NCBI GenBank assembly: GCA_910577785.1
Contig: CAJTNT010000023.1
Coordinates: 4,154-68,153 of the forward strand
Direction: 5' to 3'
Length of the DNA: 64,000 bases
Source of the DNA: an uncultured Lachnospiraceae bacterium
Lineage (GTDB): Bacteria > Bacillota > Clostridia > Lachnospirales > Lachnospiraceae
Positions 25,752-34,146 of this stretch are shown one piece after another. The notes beneath the pieces were generated by a model that was not told the DNA's origin, ran no database searches, and saw nothing but the letters and a program-made list of their open reading frames with translations. The position numbers and the translations under genes were made by a program. The stretch's first letter is position 1. Each line of letters starts with the position of its first letter.

Positions 25752-26171
25752 GATGAAATCTCCAATCGCAATTTTTCTAGGGCTTTGGTTGTCATGGATG
25801 TATATGGGATAGTCTATCATAAAAAAAGGGCTGCGGCAATCTTAGTGTGGCGGTATTCCATCCCTTGGTTTCGACATTTTTCTAAAAGAAAATATGCTAT
25901 CCTTCTTATTTGTGCCTAGTTGAAATGATGGAACGGGAGAATCGTGAGAACGTTTGTTGATTGCCTAATCATGTGGATACGCGCATAAAGTAATGCCTGG
26001 ATTAGCATCCGCCTGGTGAGAAAATATTTACCAAAATATAAAGTAAATGTAATCATGCTCTCTGGATATACTAAAGGTAGCGGAAAGACATCATAACAGA
26101 TATTGTTCCGCGTTCCGTATGGCCATTCCCCATTCTCAATATTGTAACCATTATTTTCTATGGAGGAAAAA
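25752..26171. other. Intergenic region with a family A repeat fragment
   Basis: 420 bp between divergent genes. The only recognisable element is GCGTTCCGTATGGCCATTCC at 26110-26129, identical to the right end of the palindromic repeat at 11571-11731. The rest should carry the two promoters, but no clear consensus boxes stand out. Confidence 0.5.
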
Positions 26172-26783
26172 ATGATTTTAAAGAAATATTTGCAGCAAGA
26201 AGATTTTATAGTAAAATGTAATCATACCATCCATCTCCTGGAAGCCAGGCTCCAAAAGATTAACGCCGAGCTAACCCGCCGCTGCGGGCGGAATGTCATC
26301 CACGGCTTTTCCGCCCGCATTAAGACGTATGACAGTATTGCGGCCAAGCTCAGGCGCAAAGGCCTGGCAGAAACCGTGAAGGCCATGGAGGAAAACCTCA
26401 ATGATGTTGTGGGCGTCCGTGCCGTCTGCACCTATACGGACGATCTGTACCAGATTGCAGAGATGCTCCGCGCCCAGAAGGATTTGCGCTTCATCAAAGA
26501 AAAAGATTACATCAAATTCCCCAAAAAGAGCGGCTATCGGAGTATGCACCTGATTTTCCGGGTTCCTATCTCTTTCCATGGGGAAACCCAATGGATCAAA
26601 GCCGAGGTGCAGCTGCGCACAGGCGCCATGGATTATTGGGCAGGGCTGGATTACCAGCTCCAGTATAAAAAAGAAAACCGGGAAGCGAAAAACATCAGCA
26701 TTGAGCTTAGGCAGTATGCCAATGCCATTGAGCAGATTGACAGCAAAGTTCTGGAACTGCGCAAACGGATTGAGGCCATTTGA
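26172..26783 (+). CDS. Small alarmone synthetase-like GTP pyrophosphokinase (RelA/SpoT domain)
   Basis: A 203-residue single-domain protein, the size of RelQ/RelP-type synthetases that make (p)ppGpp from ATP and GTP or GDP. It shows FSARIKTYDSIAAKLRRKG, the LNDVVGVRAVCTY acidic motif, DYIKFPKKSGYRSMHL (GTP-binding loop) and EVQLRTGAMDYWAGLDYQLQYK. No hydrolase or ACT domain is present. ATG 26172 is preferred to the ATG at 26160 because GGAGG lies at 26162-26166. Within the motif set the catalytic residues look intact, so it is probably active. It stands alone, which is usual for this class. Confidence 0.9.
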   Translation: MILKKYLQQEDFIVKCNHTIHLLEARLQKINAELTRRCGRNVIHGFSARIKTYDSIAAKLRRKGLAETVKAMEENLNDVVGVRAVCTYTDDLYQIAEMLRAQKDLRFIKEKDYIKFPKKSGYRSMHLIFRVPISFHGETQWIKAEVQLRTGAMDYWAGLDYQLQYKKENREAKNISIELRQYANAIEQIDSKVLELRKRIEAI

Positions 26784-27009
26784 GCGGCCGATTCTTAGCG
26801 TTACATAATCGTTCTGGAATTTGGTATTGGGCAAGTTTATATTTAGGTAAATATTTTTCACAAGGCAAGGGCTTTCCGTATATCGTAAGGAAATGTATCG
26901 GCTTTCGAACCGTAACGGCTCGGGGCATTCCCCCATAAAAAGCCGCACAAAAATGGGCGTGTTGGTTTATCTAAATATAAGCTTGCTGTTACATAAGGGA
27001 GGAAAAGGA

Positions 27010-28632
27010 ATGTTTAAGATATTTCTTGTAGACGACGAAAGCACCGTCAGGGAAAGCCTGCGTGACAATATTATGTGGCATCAGTATGGGTTCCAGTTGG
27101 TAGGGGAAGCCTCCGACGGGGAAATGGCGCTGCCGCTGATACGGAAGCTGGAGCCGGACTTGCTGGTGACAGACATTGCCATGCCCTTTATGGATGGGCT
27201 GGCGCTTTCGCGGATTGTAAAGCAGGAATTCCCCCATGTAAAAATTATCGTTATCAGCGGCCATGGAGATTTTGAGCATGCCAGGCAGGCCATTCAGATT
27301 GGCGTTGACCAGTTTCTGCTGAAGCCTGTGACCCGCCTGTCCATGCAGAAATCACTGCAGGAAATCCGCAGGAAACTGGAAGATGAGCAGGCAAAAGAGG
27401 ACAGCCTGGAGAAATTGCGCGAAGACATGCAGGAATATGAGCAGTTCTCCAAACGGAATTTTTTTGAAAAGATGTTTGAAGGGCAGATGACGGTCCAGGA
27501 AATCTACGAAGAGGCGCAAAGATACGCCTTGGAGATCGATGCGCCCTGCTACAACCTGGCCATGGTGAGCCTGCGGGAGAGGCAGGGGCAGAATAAGGGC
27601 GTCTGGGATTCGAGGCTGCTGGCCGGCAAGCGCGAGGAACTGCTGCGGTATTTCCAGCGTTACCCGGAGTACCTGATTTTCCGCTGGAACATCCATATAT
27701 ACGGCATACTGATTAAGGGGGAGGAAGGGCAGATGGAGGAATTGAAGGCCAAGTGCCAGGAGGGCATTGTCCGCATCTGTTCCGCGTCCGGCGGGGAGCT
27801 GGAATGGTGCTGCGCCATGGGGGAGCCTGTCAGCCGCCTGAGCCTTCTGCCCCAGGTTTACGATAGGGTAAACCATATGATGTCCTACCGATTCCTGAAG
27901 CCGGAACAGCATATCTTGACAATGGAGTCAGAAAACCTGGCGCCCAGGCGGGAGGGCGTGGCTACCCTTGGGGACGTGGTGATTTCCCAGACCAATCCGG
28001 AGATTATCCACAAATTTCTCCTGCGTGGGCAAGAAGGGGAGGTAGAGGATTTTGTAGATTCCTATCTGAAAAGCCAGGGACAGGCTCTGCGTTCGAGGAT
28101 TTTCCGGGATTACCTGGTGCTGAGCATCCGCTTCACGGCCATTGCCTTTGTGGAAAACCTGGGCTACAGCGCGCAGGATCTGTTGGAAAATACTTATACG
28201 GAGAAGATGCAGGTCCTTAGCCTGAGCCTGGAAGAGATGAAGCCTTATATGCAGGAGCTGATGTACCGAGCCATTAAGCTGGGATGTAAGGCCATGGATA
28301 ATCGGAGCAAGCGGATGATCCAAAAGGCCAGGGGCTATATTGAAGAAAATTATGCCCGCGCCAGTATTTCCCTTAATGAAGCCGCCCGTGCGGCAGAAGT
28401 CAGCCCCAACTATTTCAGCGCCACTTTCCGCCAGGAGATGGGCATGACCTTCACGGAATATGTGACCAAGAAGCGTATGGAAAAAGCCAAGCGCCTCCTG
28501 CGCCAGACAGAACGCAATGCGGGCGATATAGCGGCGGAGGTAGGGTTTAAGGATCCCCATTACTTTAGCTTCGTCTTTAAGAAGACCCAGGGATGCACGC
28601 CCAAGGAATACCGCAGCCGCCCGAAAGGCTAA
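27010..28632 (+). CDS. YesN-type response regulator (receiver + AraC DNA-binding domain)
   Basis: A 540-residue regulator. The receiver (1-120) has D8/D9, phospho-acceptor D55 (VTDIAMPF) and the lysine in LLKPVT. A coiled coil and a long middle region (about 140-430) without a recognised domain follow. A double helix-turn-helix of AraC type closes the protein (about 437-538, with ISLNEAARAAEVSPNYFSATFRQEMG and EVGFKDPHYFSFVFKKTQG). YesN-type regulators usually act with a YesM-type sensor kinase on nearby sugar genes. No kinase is adjacent here, though a sugar transporter locus begins 1.7 kb downstream. The start has GGAGG 7 bases upstream and begins directly at the first strand of the receiver. 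Confidence 0.92.
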   Translation: MFKIFLVDDESTVRESLRDNIMWHQYGFQLVGEASDGEMALPLIRKLEPDLLVTDIAMPFMDGLALSRIVKQEFPHVKIIVISGHGDFEHARQAIQIGVDQFLLKPVTRLSMQKSLQEIRRKLEDEQAKEDSLEKLREDMQEYEQFSKRNFFEKMFEGQMTVQEIYEEAQRYALEIDAPCYNLAMVSLRERQGQNKGVWDSRLLAGKREELLRYFQRYPEYLIFRWNIHIYGILIKGEEGQMEELKAKCQEGIVRICSASGGELEWCCAMGEPVSRLSLLPQVYDRVNHMMSYRFLKPEQHILTMESENLAPRREGVATLGDVVISQTNPEIIHKFLLRGQEGEVEDFVDSYLKSQGQALRSRIFRDYLVLSIRFTAIAFVENLGYSAQDLLENTYTEKMQVLSLSLEEMKPYMQELMYRAIKLGCKAMDNRSKRMIQKARGYIEENYARASISLNEAARAAEVSPNYFSATFRQEMGMTFTEYVTKKRMEKAKRLLRQTERNAGDIAAEVGFKDPHYFSFVFKKTQGCTPKEYRSRPKG

Positions 28633-28704
28633 ATCCTTGGTAAATGTTCGTGTTTTCAAGGCCAGAGGATGCGGTGGATGCCCCAAAGCCCAGGCGTTTG
28701 CCGT

Positions 28705-29799
28705 CTATTCCAAACGGGGCAGCACAGGATAAGGCGCATCGCTTCCTTTCTGGATAATCTGCCATGATAGCTCCTCAGAGAATACGGTTTCTCCCTGGAT
28801 CATTCGGATGAGGGCGGAAGCTGCCATGAACCCGATTTCATGGCTCTTGTGGGACAGGGTAGTGATGCGGATGGAATCAAGGTCGCTCATGTAGCTGTTG
28901 TCAAAGGAAACCACGGAGATATCTTCCGGGATCCGTATGCCTGCGTAGTGCAGCTCTTTGATCAGCCAATAGGCAATCTCATCGTCCTGGCAGATGACGG
29001 CAGAATACATATCCTTGTTCCTGCGTAGGAAATCCGTCAAAAATCCCGTATCAGACCTGGTTTCCAGCGCTTCCAGCATGGCAGAGGTATACCAGGACAC
29101 CAATTCGTCGGCGGCTGGGATGCCAAAATCCCGCAAGGCCGCCACATAGCCGCCATAGCGGTCGATCCCGCGGATATCGTCAATGCGGAAGATCCCCGCA
29201 ATGTGGGTGTGCCCCTGCTGTGCCAGATGCCTGGCCAGAAGGTAGCCTCCGTAATAATTATCATCCTTGATGTAGATTGCGGATGTTAAGGCAGGGTAAT
29301 TCCCGCCCAGAAACAGAATAGACACGCCCTGGGCTGCCAGCTGTTCATAAAGGTCGAGGTTGGGGTTTGGCAGGGCGCTTTTTGTCCCTTCCACAATCAG
29401 CCCGCGGATGGGGGAGGCATTCAGTTCCTCTAGGATCTGGCGTTCCTGCGCAATCCTTGCATAAGTGGAATAAGTATTTGTGGAATAGCCTTTTTTGCGC
29501 AGGAAAGACTTAATGTCTGCCAGGATGGCAGGCATGGTATATTCCTCGGCGTGATTCACCACAAGCGCCACGCTGTTCTGCCTGCCGCCTAGGCCGGTGG
29601 AAAAAGAGCCGCTGCCTTGGCGTTTCTCAATCAGCCCTTCCTCTTCCAGAAGCCGCAGGGCCGTGCGTACCGTCTGGCGGCTCACATGATATCGTTCACA
29701 CAGTATGCTTTCTGAGGGCAGTTTGTAAACGCCATTTCCCGTATTCTTCAGAAGCAGTTCTTTGAGGATATTGGCAAGCCATATATATTTTACCGGCAT
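28705..29799 (-). CDS. AraR-like GntR/LacI transcriptional repressor
   Basis: A 364-residue protein, the size of B. subtilis AraR (about 362). The N-terminal GntR winged helix (about 1-75: LPSESILCERYHVSRQTVRTAL, EGLIEKRQGSGSF) is joined to a LacI/periplasmic-binding-type effector domain (about 80-364: VALVVNH, DDEIAYWLIKELHYAG, DISVVSFDNSYMSDL). This combination is the AraR architecture, in which L-arabinose releases the protein from DNA. The gene is divergent from a furanose-type ABC importer across a 0.5-kb control region, and GH51/GH43 arabinose-releasing enzymes lie on the same contig. The start ATG 29799 has GGAGG 8 bases upstream. Arabinose as ligand is inferred. Confidence 0.85.
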   Translation of the reverse strand: MPVKYIWLANILKELLLKNTGNGVYKLPSESILCERYHVSRQTVRTALRLLEEEGLIEKRQGSGSFSTGLGGRQNSVALVVNHAEEYTMPAILADIKSFLRKKGYSTNTYSTYARIAQERQILEELNASPIRGLIVEGTKSALPNPNLDLYEQLAAQGVSILFLGGNYPALTSAIYIKDDNYYGGYLLARHLAQQGHTHIAGIFRIDDIRGIDRYGGYVAALRDFGIPAADELVSWYTSAMLEALETRSDTGFLTDFLRRNKDMYSAVICQDDEIAYWLIKELHYAGIRIPEDISVVSFDNSYMSDLDSIRITTLSHKSHEIGFMAASALIRMIQGETVFSEELSWQIIQKGSDAPYPVLPRLE

Positions 29800-30220
29800 C
29801 TGGAAACCTCCTTTGTCTGAAATGATTTTTTCGTTTATCGTTCCCTTAACATGCTCTAGTATATCATTTTTCCGTGCAAGTGTCACGGTGTCAGCCAGAT
29901 AATCGTAAAAAAATTACAAAAAATAAAGGGACATGTAGTTTTTTGAATCATAATGTTAAATTTATTTACATAAAATAATGAACAAGTATAAGGATAAAAC
30001 ATATAAAAGTTTAGCAAGATAGAAAAAGTGACAAAAAAAATAGGAAATAGAAGGATAAAATTTAGGATATATTTTCGAGATTTTTACTAAAATCGTAAAA
30101 AAGTATAAATTTAGAATAAAATAATATAAAAAATAATGAGACTTGTATTTTTTTAAGACAAATATAAGAAAACTTATATTGGATATTGCGACAAACATAA
30201 TTATGTAAGGGAAATTCTTA

Positions 30221-30249
30221 TTGACGAATAGGGAATAAAAAACTAAAAT
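30221..30249 (+). promoter_or_regulatory. Promoter of the ABC importer operon
   Basis: TTGACG (30221-30226), a 17-base spacer and TAAAAT (30244-30249). It lies 51 bases before the binding-protein start. Confidence 0.75.
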
Positions 30250-30260
30250 AGGAGATACAA

Positions 30261-30276
30261 ACGGCAATTGTGCCGT
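30261..30276. promoter_or_regulatory. Palindrome at the start of the importer transcript
   Basis: ACGGCA-ATTG-TGCCGT, a 16-bp dyad about 12 bases past the -10 box. It could be an operator that blocks early transcription or a short mRNA hairpin just upstream of the ribosome site (GGGAGG). Confidence 0.5.
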
Positions 30277-30300
30277 AATTTAGAAAGGGAGGACATTTTA

Positions 30301-31419
30301 ATGTTAAGAAAGAAGTTAGCAGCATTTCTTGCAGTAGCAGTAGTAGCAGTAGGAGTAGTAGGTTGTGGCGGTGGAAATGAGCCGGCATCCACCAATGGTA
30401 ACGCAAATACAGAAACACCGGAAGAGACACCTGATACGCCAGAAGAGACTCCGGAAGAGACACCTGATACGCCAGAAGAGACTCCGGAAGAGACACCTGA
30501 TACGCCAGAAGAGAGTGGCGATGCAGCGCCAAGCGGCGGAACCATCAAAGTCGGCGTTATCAACAATGACCCGAACGAGTCTGGATACCGTACAGCCAAC
30601 GACAGGGATATGAAGGAAATGTTCACAGAAGCAAACGGATACGAAGCATCCTTCGCTTACAGCCTGAAGAATGACGAGCAGATTACAGCAGCTCAGACAA
30701 TGATCCAGAACGGCGTTGATTACCTGCTTCTTTCCGCAGCTGATACCGCTGGCTGGGATTCCGTACTTCAGGATGCGAATGACCAGGGAATTAGGGTAAT
30801 TCTGTTTGACCGTGTTGTTGATGCAGATGAGAACCTTTATGAGGCAGCTATCATTTCCGATATGCCGGCAGAAGGACAGAGGGCAGTTGACTGGTTAGCA
30901 GGCCAGAATCTTGACGAATACAACATCATCCATATCCAGGGCGTTATGGGTTCCTCACCACAGCAGGGACGTTCCGGCGCATTGGATGAGAAGGTTGCAG
31001 CAGAAGACAATTGGAACATCGTAGCACAGCAGACAGCTGAGTGGAATGCAGAGAAGGCACAGCAGATTGTTCAGTCCGTAATCGACAGCGGTGAGAAGTT
31101 CAATGTAATCTATGCAGAGAACGATGATATGGCTAAGGGTGCAGTTGCAGCTCTTGATGCAGCAAATATTTCCCACGGCGTTGACGGCGATGTAGTTATT
31201 ATGGGTTTTGACTGCAATACATGGGCTCTGGAAGAAGTTCTGGCAGGAAACTGGAACTATGACGGACAGTGCAACCCATACCAGGCAAAATACATCGCTG
31301 AAGTTATTAAGACACTGGAAAGTGGCGGAACGGTTGAAGAGAAGACCATCTATCTGGAAGAGAAGGGCTTTGAGGCTGGGACAATTACACAGGCTGACAT
31401 TGACGAGAATGGAATCTAA
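30301..31419 (+). CDS. Sugar ABC transporter substrate-binding lipoprotein
   Basis: A 372-residue exported protein. The signal peptide ends in the lipobox VVGC (Cys22 becomes lipidated). An acidic Thr/Pro/Glu linker (about 38-71) carries three 11-residue repeats, and a two-lobed type I periplasmic-binding (Peripla_BP_4) domain follows (about 80-372: VGVINNDPNESGYR, ILFDRVVDAD, VYAENDDMAKGA variants). The closest architecture known to me is YtfQ-type furanose binding, because two separate permease genes follow. It is the first gene of the operon; a terminator after it probably gives the binding protein higher expression than the membrane subunits. Confidence 0.9.
   Translation: MLRKKLAAFLAVAVVAVGVVGCGGGNEPASTNGNANTETPEETPDTPEETPEETPDTPEETPEETPDTPEESGDAAPSGGTIKVGVINNDPNESGYRTANDRDMKEMFTEANGYEASFAYSLKNDEQITAAQTMIQNGVDYLLLSAADTAGWDSVLQDANDQGIRVILFDRVVDADENLYEAAIISDMPAEGQRAVDWLAGQNLDEYNIIHIQGVMGSSPQQGRSGALDEKVAAEDNWNIVAQQTAEWNAEKAQQIVQSVIDSGEKFNVIYAENDDMAKGAVAALDAANISHGVDGDVVIMGFDCNTWALEEVLAGNWNYDGQCNPYQAKYIAEVIKTLESGGTVEEKTIYLEEKGFEAGTITQADIDENGI
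30415..30513 (+). repeat. In-frame 33-bp tandem repeat, three copies
   Basis: Three near-identical 33-bp units encode 11 residues each (TPEETPDTPEE) in the linker that holds the binding protein off the membrane. The near identity at DNA level suggests recent slippage, so copy number may vary between strains. Confidence 0.9.
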
Positions 31420-31473
31420 TTTTAGATAGCAGTTTTTGAAATATAAGTATGATTTGCGAATTTTAAAAAGCGC

Positions 31474-31521
31474 GGCGCGGTGAAGCATAGAACTTAGAGG
31501 CTGCACCGCGCCTTGTTTTTT
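31474..31521 (+). terminator. Partial terminator between the binding protein and ATPase genes
   Basis: A perfect 9-bp GC stem (31474-31482 with 31504-31512), a 21-base loop and a T-rich run. It lies inside the operon, so read-through must occur. Such internal terminators set a high ratio of binding protein to transporter. Confidence 0.8.
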
Positions 31522-31551
31522 GAAATAATATTTTAGGAGGTGAACTCAAGG

Positions 31552-33066
31552 GTGAAAGACAATGCTGTATTAGAGATGAGGAACATCCACAAGAGCTTCC
31601 CTGGAGTGAAGGCCTTGCAGGGGGTAGATTTTACACTGCGCAAAGGTGAAGTCCATGCGTTGATGGGTGAGAACGGTGCGGGAAAATCGACTTTGATCAA
31701 GGTTTTGACAGGGGTTTATGGGAAGGACGAAGGCGATATCTTCCTGGACGGCCATCAGGGGCCGATTGCGATCCATTCGCCGCAGGATGCACAGAACGTG
31801 GGGATAAGTACTGTGTATCAGGAAATCACGTTATGCCCAAACCTTTCAGTGGCTGAGAATATGTTCATTGGAAGGACGAAGGGGATGGGGCAGAACTGGA
31901 AGAAGATGAACAAGGATACGGAGAAGATCCTTCAGTCATTGGATATCCCGGCTACCGCCACCCAGCAGCTGGAGAGCTGTTCGATTGCTGTCCAGCAGAT
32001 GATTGCCATTGCCCGTGCCGTGGACATGGACTGTAAGGTACTGGTGCTGGATGAGCCGACATCATCCCTGGATGAGCAGGAAGTTGCCAAGTTGTTTAAG
32101 CTGATGCGTGACCTGAGGAGCAGGGGCGTTGGTATCGTATTCGTTACCCATTTCCTCGATCAGGTATATGAGATCTGCGACAGGATTACCGTTATGCGCG
32201 ATGGCCAGCTGGTGGGCGAGTTCCCAATCAAGGATCTGCCGCGCGTGAAGCTGGTGTCCAAGATGCTCGGCAAAGAGCTGGATGATATGGCCGACATCAA
32301 GGGTGATCAGAAGGAATATGAGAGGAAGGCAGGCGCAGTGCCTGTATTAGAGGCGGAAGGGCTTGTGAGCGATGCTGGCATCAAGCCGTTTGACTTCCAT
32401 ATTGACAAGGGAGAAGTCAATGGATTTACCGGGCTGCTTGGCTCTGGCCGAAGCGAGTGTGTGCGTGCAATTTTCGGCGCTGACCGTGTGACTGGCGGGC
32501 ATGTGAAGATGAACGGCAAGCCTGTGAAAATCAATAAGCCTCTGGACGCTATGAAGAATGGTATCGCATACCTTCCAGAAGACCGTAAGGTCGATGGTAT
32601 TGTAGGAGACCTTTCCGTCCGTGACAACATTATACTTGCGCAGCAGGTTTTGAAAGGCTTCTTCAAACCCTTCTCGAAAGCTGAGTGCTATAAGATTGCT
32701 GACGAGTACATAAAGCTGCTGAGCATCAAGACGGCTTCCGCAGATACGCCGATTAAGTCGCTTTCCGGCGGGAATCAGCAGAAGGTTATCTTGGCGCGCT
32801 GGCTGTTTACCCATCCGGAGTACCTTATTTTGGATGAGCCGACCCGTGGTATTGACATTGGTACCAAGATTGATATTCAGAAATTAGTGCTTAAGCTGGC
32901 TTCCGAAGGTATGAGCGTTACCTTTATCTCTTCTGAAATGGATGAGATGCTGCGTACCTGCTCCCGCTTAGTGGTTATGCGTGACCGCAAAATGGTAGGC
33001 GAGCTGTCCGGCCAGGATCTGAATCAGAATAAGGTTATGAGTACGATTGCCGGAGGTGATAAATAA
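31552..33066 (+). CDS. Sugar ABC transporter ATP-binding protein (double ATPase)
   Basis: A 504-residue protein with two ABC ATPase halves, as in MglA/RbsA/YtfR. The first half has a full Walker A (GENGAGKST) and Walker B (VLVLDEPTSSLD). Its signature region is SCSIAVQQM. The second half has the usual degenerate P-loop (GLLGSGRSE), plus LSGGNQQK and LILDEPTRGID. The GTG at 31552 is used as the start: AGGAGG ends at 31540, so the GTG at 31540 cannot serve. The product powers sugar import together with the two downstream permeases, and its stop codon overlaps the next start by one base (TAATG). Confidence 0.93.
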   Translation: MKDNAVLEMRNIHKSFPGVKALQGVDFTLRKGEVHALMGENGAGKSTLIKVLTGVYGKDEGDIFLDGHQGPIAIHSPQDAQNVGISTVYQEITLCPNLSVAENMFIGRTKGMGQNWKKMNKDTEKILQSLDIPATATQQLESCSIAVQQMIAIARAVDMDCKVLVLDEPTSSLDEQEVAKLFKLMRDLRSRGVGIVFVTHFLDQVYEICDRITVMRDGQLVGEFPIKDLPRVKLVSKMLGKELDDMADIKGDQKEYERKAGAVPVLEAEGLVSDAGIKPFDFHIDKGEVNGFTGLLGSGRSECVRAIFGADRVTGGHVKMNGKPVKINKPLDAMKNGIAYLPEDRKVDGIVGDLSVRDNIILAQQVLKGFFKPFSKAECYKIADEYIKLLSIKTASADTPIKSLSGGNQQKVILARWLFTHPEYLILDEPTRGIDIGTKIDIQKLVLKLASEGMSVTFISSEMDEMLRTCSRLVVMRDRKMVGELSGQDLNQNKVMSTIAGGDK

Positions 33067-34145
33067 TGACGATTGAAGCGAACAAAAAAGACAATCCTTT
33101 GATGAAGCTGGTGAGGAACCAGATGTTCATTCCCCTTCTTGCGCTGTTCATTCTTGCGCTTTTCAACTTGATTGCCGATCCCGGGTTTTTCGCCATTACG
33201 CTGAAAGAGAACAGCGCAGGGAATCCGGTTCTGTCGGGCTATTTGATTACCATCTTAGATTATGGCTCTGAGCTTGCCATCCTGGCAATCGGCATGACGC
33301 TGGTAACGGCAGCTTCCGGCGGGCAGGATATCAGCGTGGGCGCAGCCGTTGCGATCAGTGGTAGCGTGCTGCTCCGTGTGCTCTGCGGCAGCAATACCCG
33401 TCCGGAGACGCTGCAGGCTCCGATTATTGTCGCTTTCCTGATAAGCTGCGTGGTAGCGGCGCTGTTTGGCGCATTTAACGGTGTGCTGGTGGCTTACTTC
33501 AAGATACAGCCGATGATTGCGACTTTGATCCTGTATACGGCAGGGCGTTCCATTGCTGCATGGATCAACAACAATGAGCTTCCGGTTGTAAGCGATGAGA
33601 CACTTACATATTTTGGCGGCTATATTCCAGGGGTTCCGATCCCAACGCCATTCTTTATCGCAGTAATCTGCCTTGTGATTATCACATTAGTGCTGAAATT
33701 TACAAACCTCAGGTTATATACCCAGTCTGTTGGTATTAACCAGAGTTCCTCCAGGCTGAACGGCCTGAACCCAGAGATGATCAAGGTTATTACCTTCGTG
33801 ATCCTCGGCCTGTGCGTGGCAGTGGTTGGATTAATTAAGGTCAGCCGCGTATCTACGATTAACTACTCCGTTATTGCCAAGGATATTGAAATGGACGCCA
33901 TCCTGGCAGTTGCTCTGGGCGGCAACGCACTGAGCGGCGGTAAGTTCAACATGGCGTCTTCCATCTTAGGCGCTTATGTTATCCAGTTCCTTACCCAGAC
34001 CTTGTACAAATTCAAGGTGCAGTCTGATGCGCTTCCGGCATACAAGGCGATTGTCGTTATCGTGCTGGTTGTAATCAGCGCTCCGACTGTAAAGGATTGG
34101 TTCTCAAGCGTGACGAAGAAATTTAAGACTAAGGAGGTGGCATAG
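33066..34145 (+). CDS. Sugar ABC transporter permease 1 (YtfT-like)
   Basis: A 359-residue polytopic protein of the BPD_transp_2 family with about 9-10 hydrophobic segments. It has the conserved GGQDISVGAAVAISG loop and the cytoplasmic ALGGNALSGGKFNM motif near the C-terminus. The ATG overlaps the ATPase stop codon by one base, showing translational coupling. Two different permeases in one operon form a heterodimer, as in E. coli YtfT/YjfF, which imports galactofuranose and related furanoses. Confidence 0.92.
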   Translation: MTIEANKKDNPLMKLVRNQMFIPLLALFILALFNLIADPGFFAITLKENSAGNPVLSGYLITILDYGSELAILAIGMTLVTAASGGQDISVGAAVAISGSVLLRVLCGSNTRPETLQAPIIVAFLISCVVAALFGAFNGVLVAYFKIQPMIATLILYTAGRSIAAWINNNELPVVSDETLTYFGGYIPGVPIPTPFFIAVICLVIITLVLKFTNLRLYTQSVGINQSSSRLNGLNPEMIKVITFVILGLCVAVVGLIKVSRVSTINYSVIAKDIEMDAILAVALGGNALSGGKFNMASSILGAYVIQFLTQTLYKFKVQSDALPAYKAIVVIVLVVISAPTVKDWFSSVTKKFKTKEVA

Positions 34146-34146
34146 T

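Larger units (their letters stand above)
29800..30300. promoter_or_regulatory. Very AT-rich control region between the AraR-like gene and the ABC operon
   Basis: 501 bp, extremely A/T-rich between about 29900 and 30250. A degenerate direct repeat is visible: AATCGTAAAAAA followed by a GACATGTAGTTTTTT-like element at 29901-29943, and AATCGTAAAAAA followed by GACTTGTATTTTTTT at 30091-30153. The two parts of each copy are spaced 30 and 50 bases apart. These are candidate operators for the divergent repressor; the ACTTGTA half resembles one arm of AraR boxes, but no full dyad is present. Confidence 0.5.
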
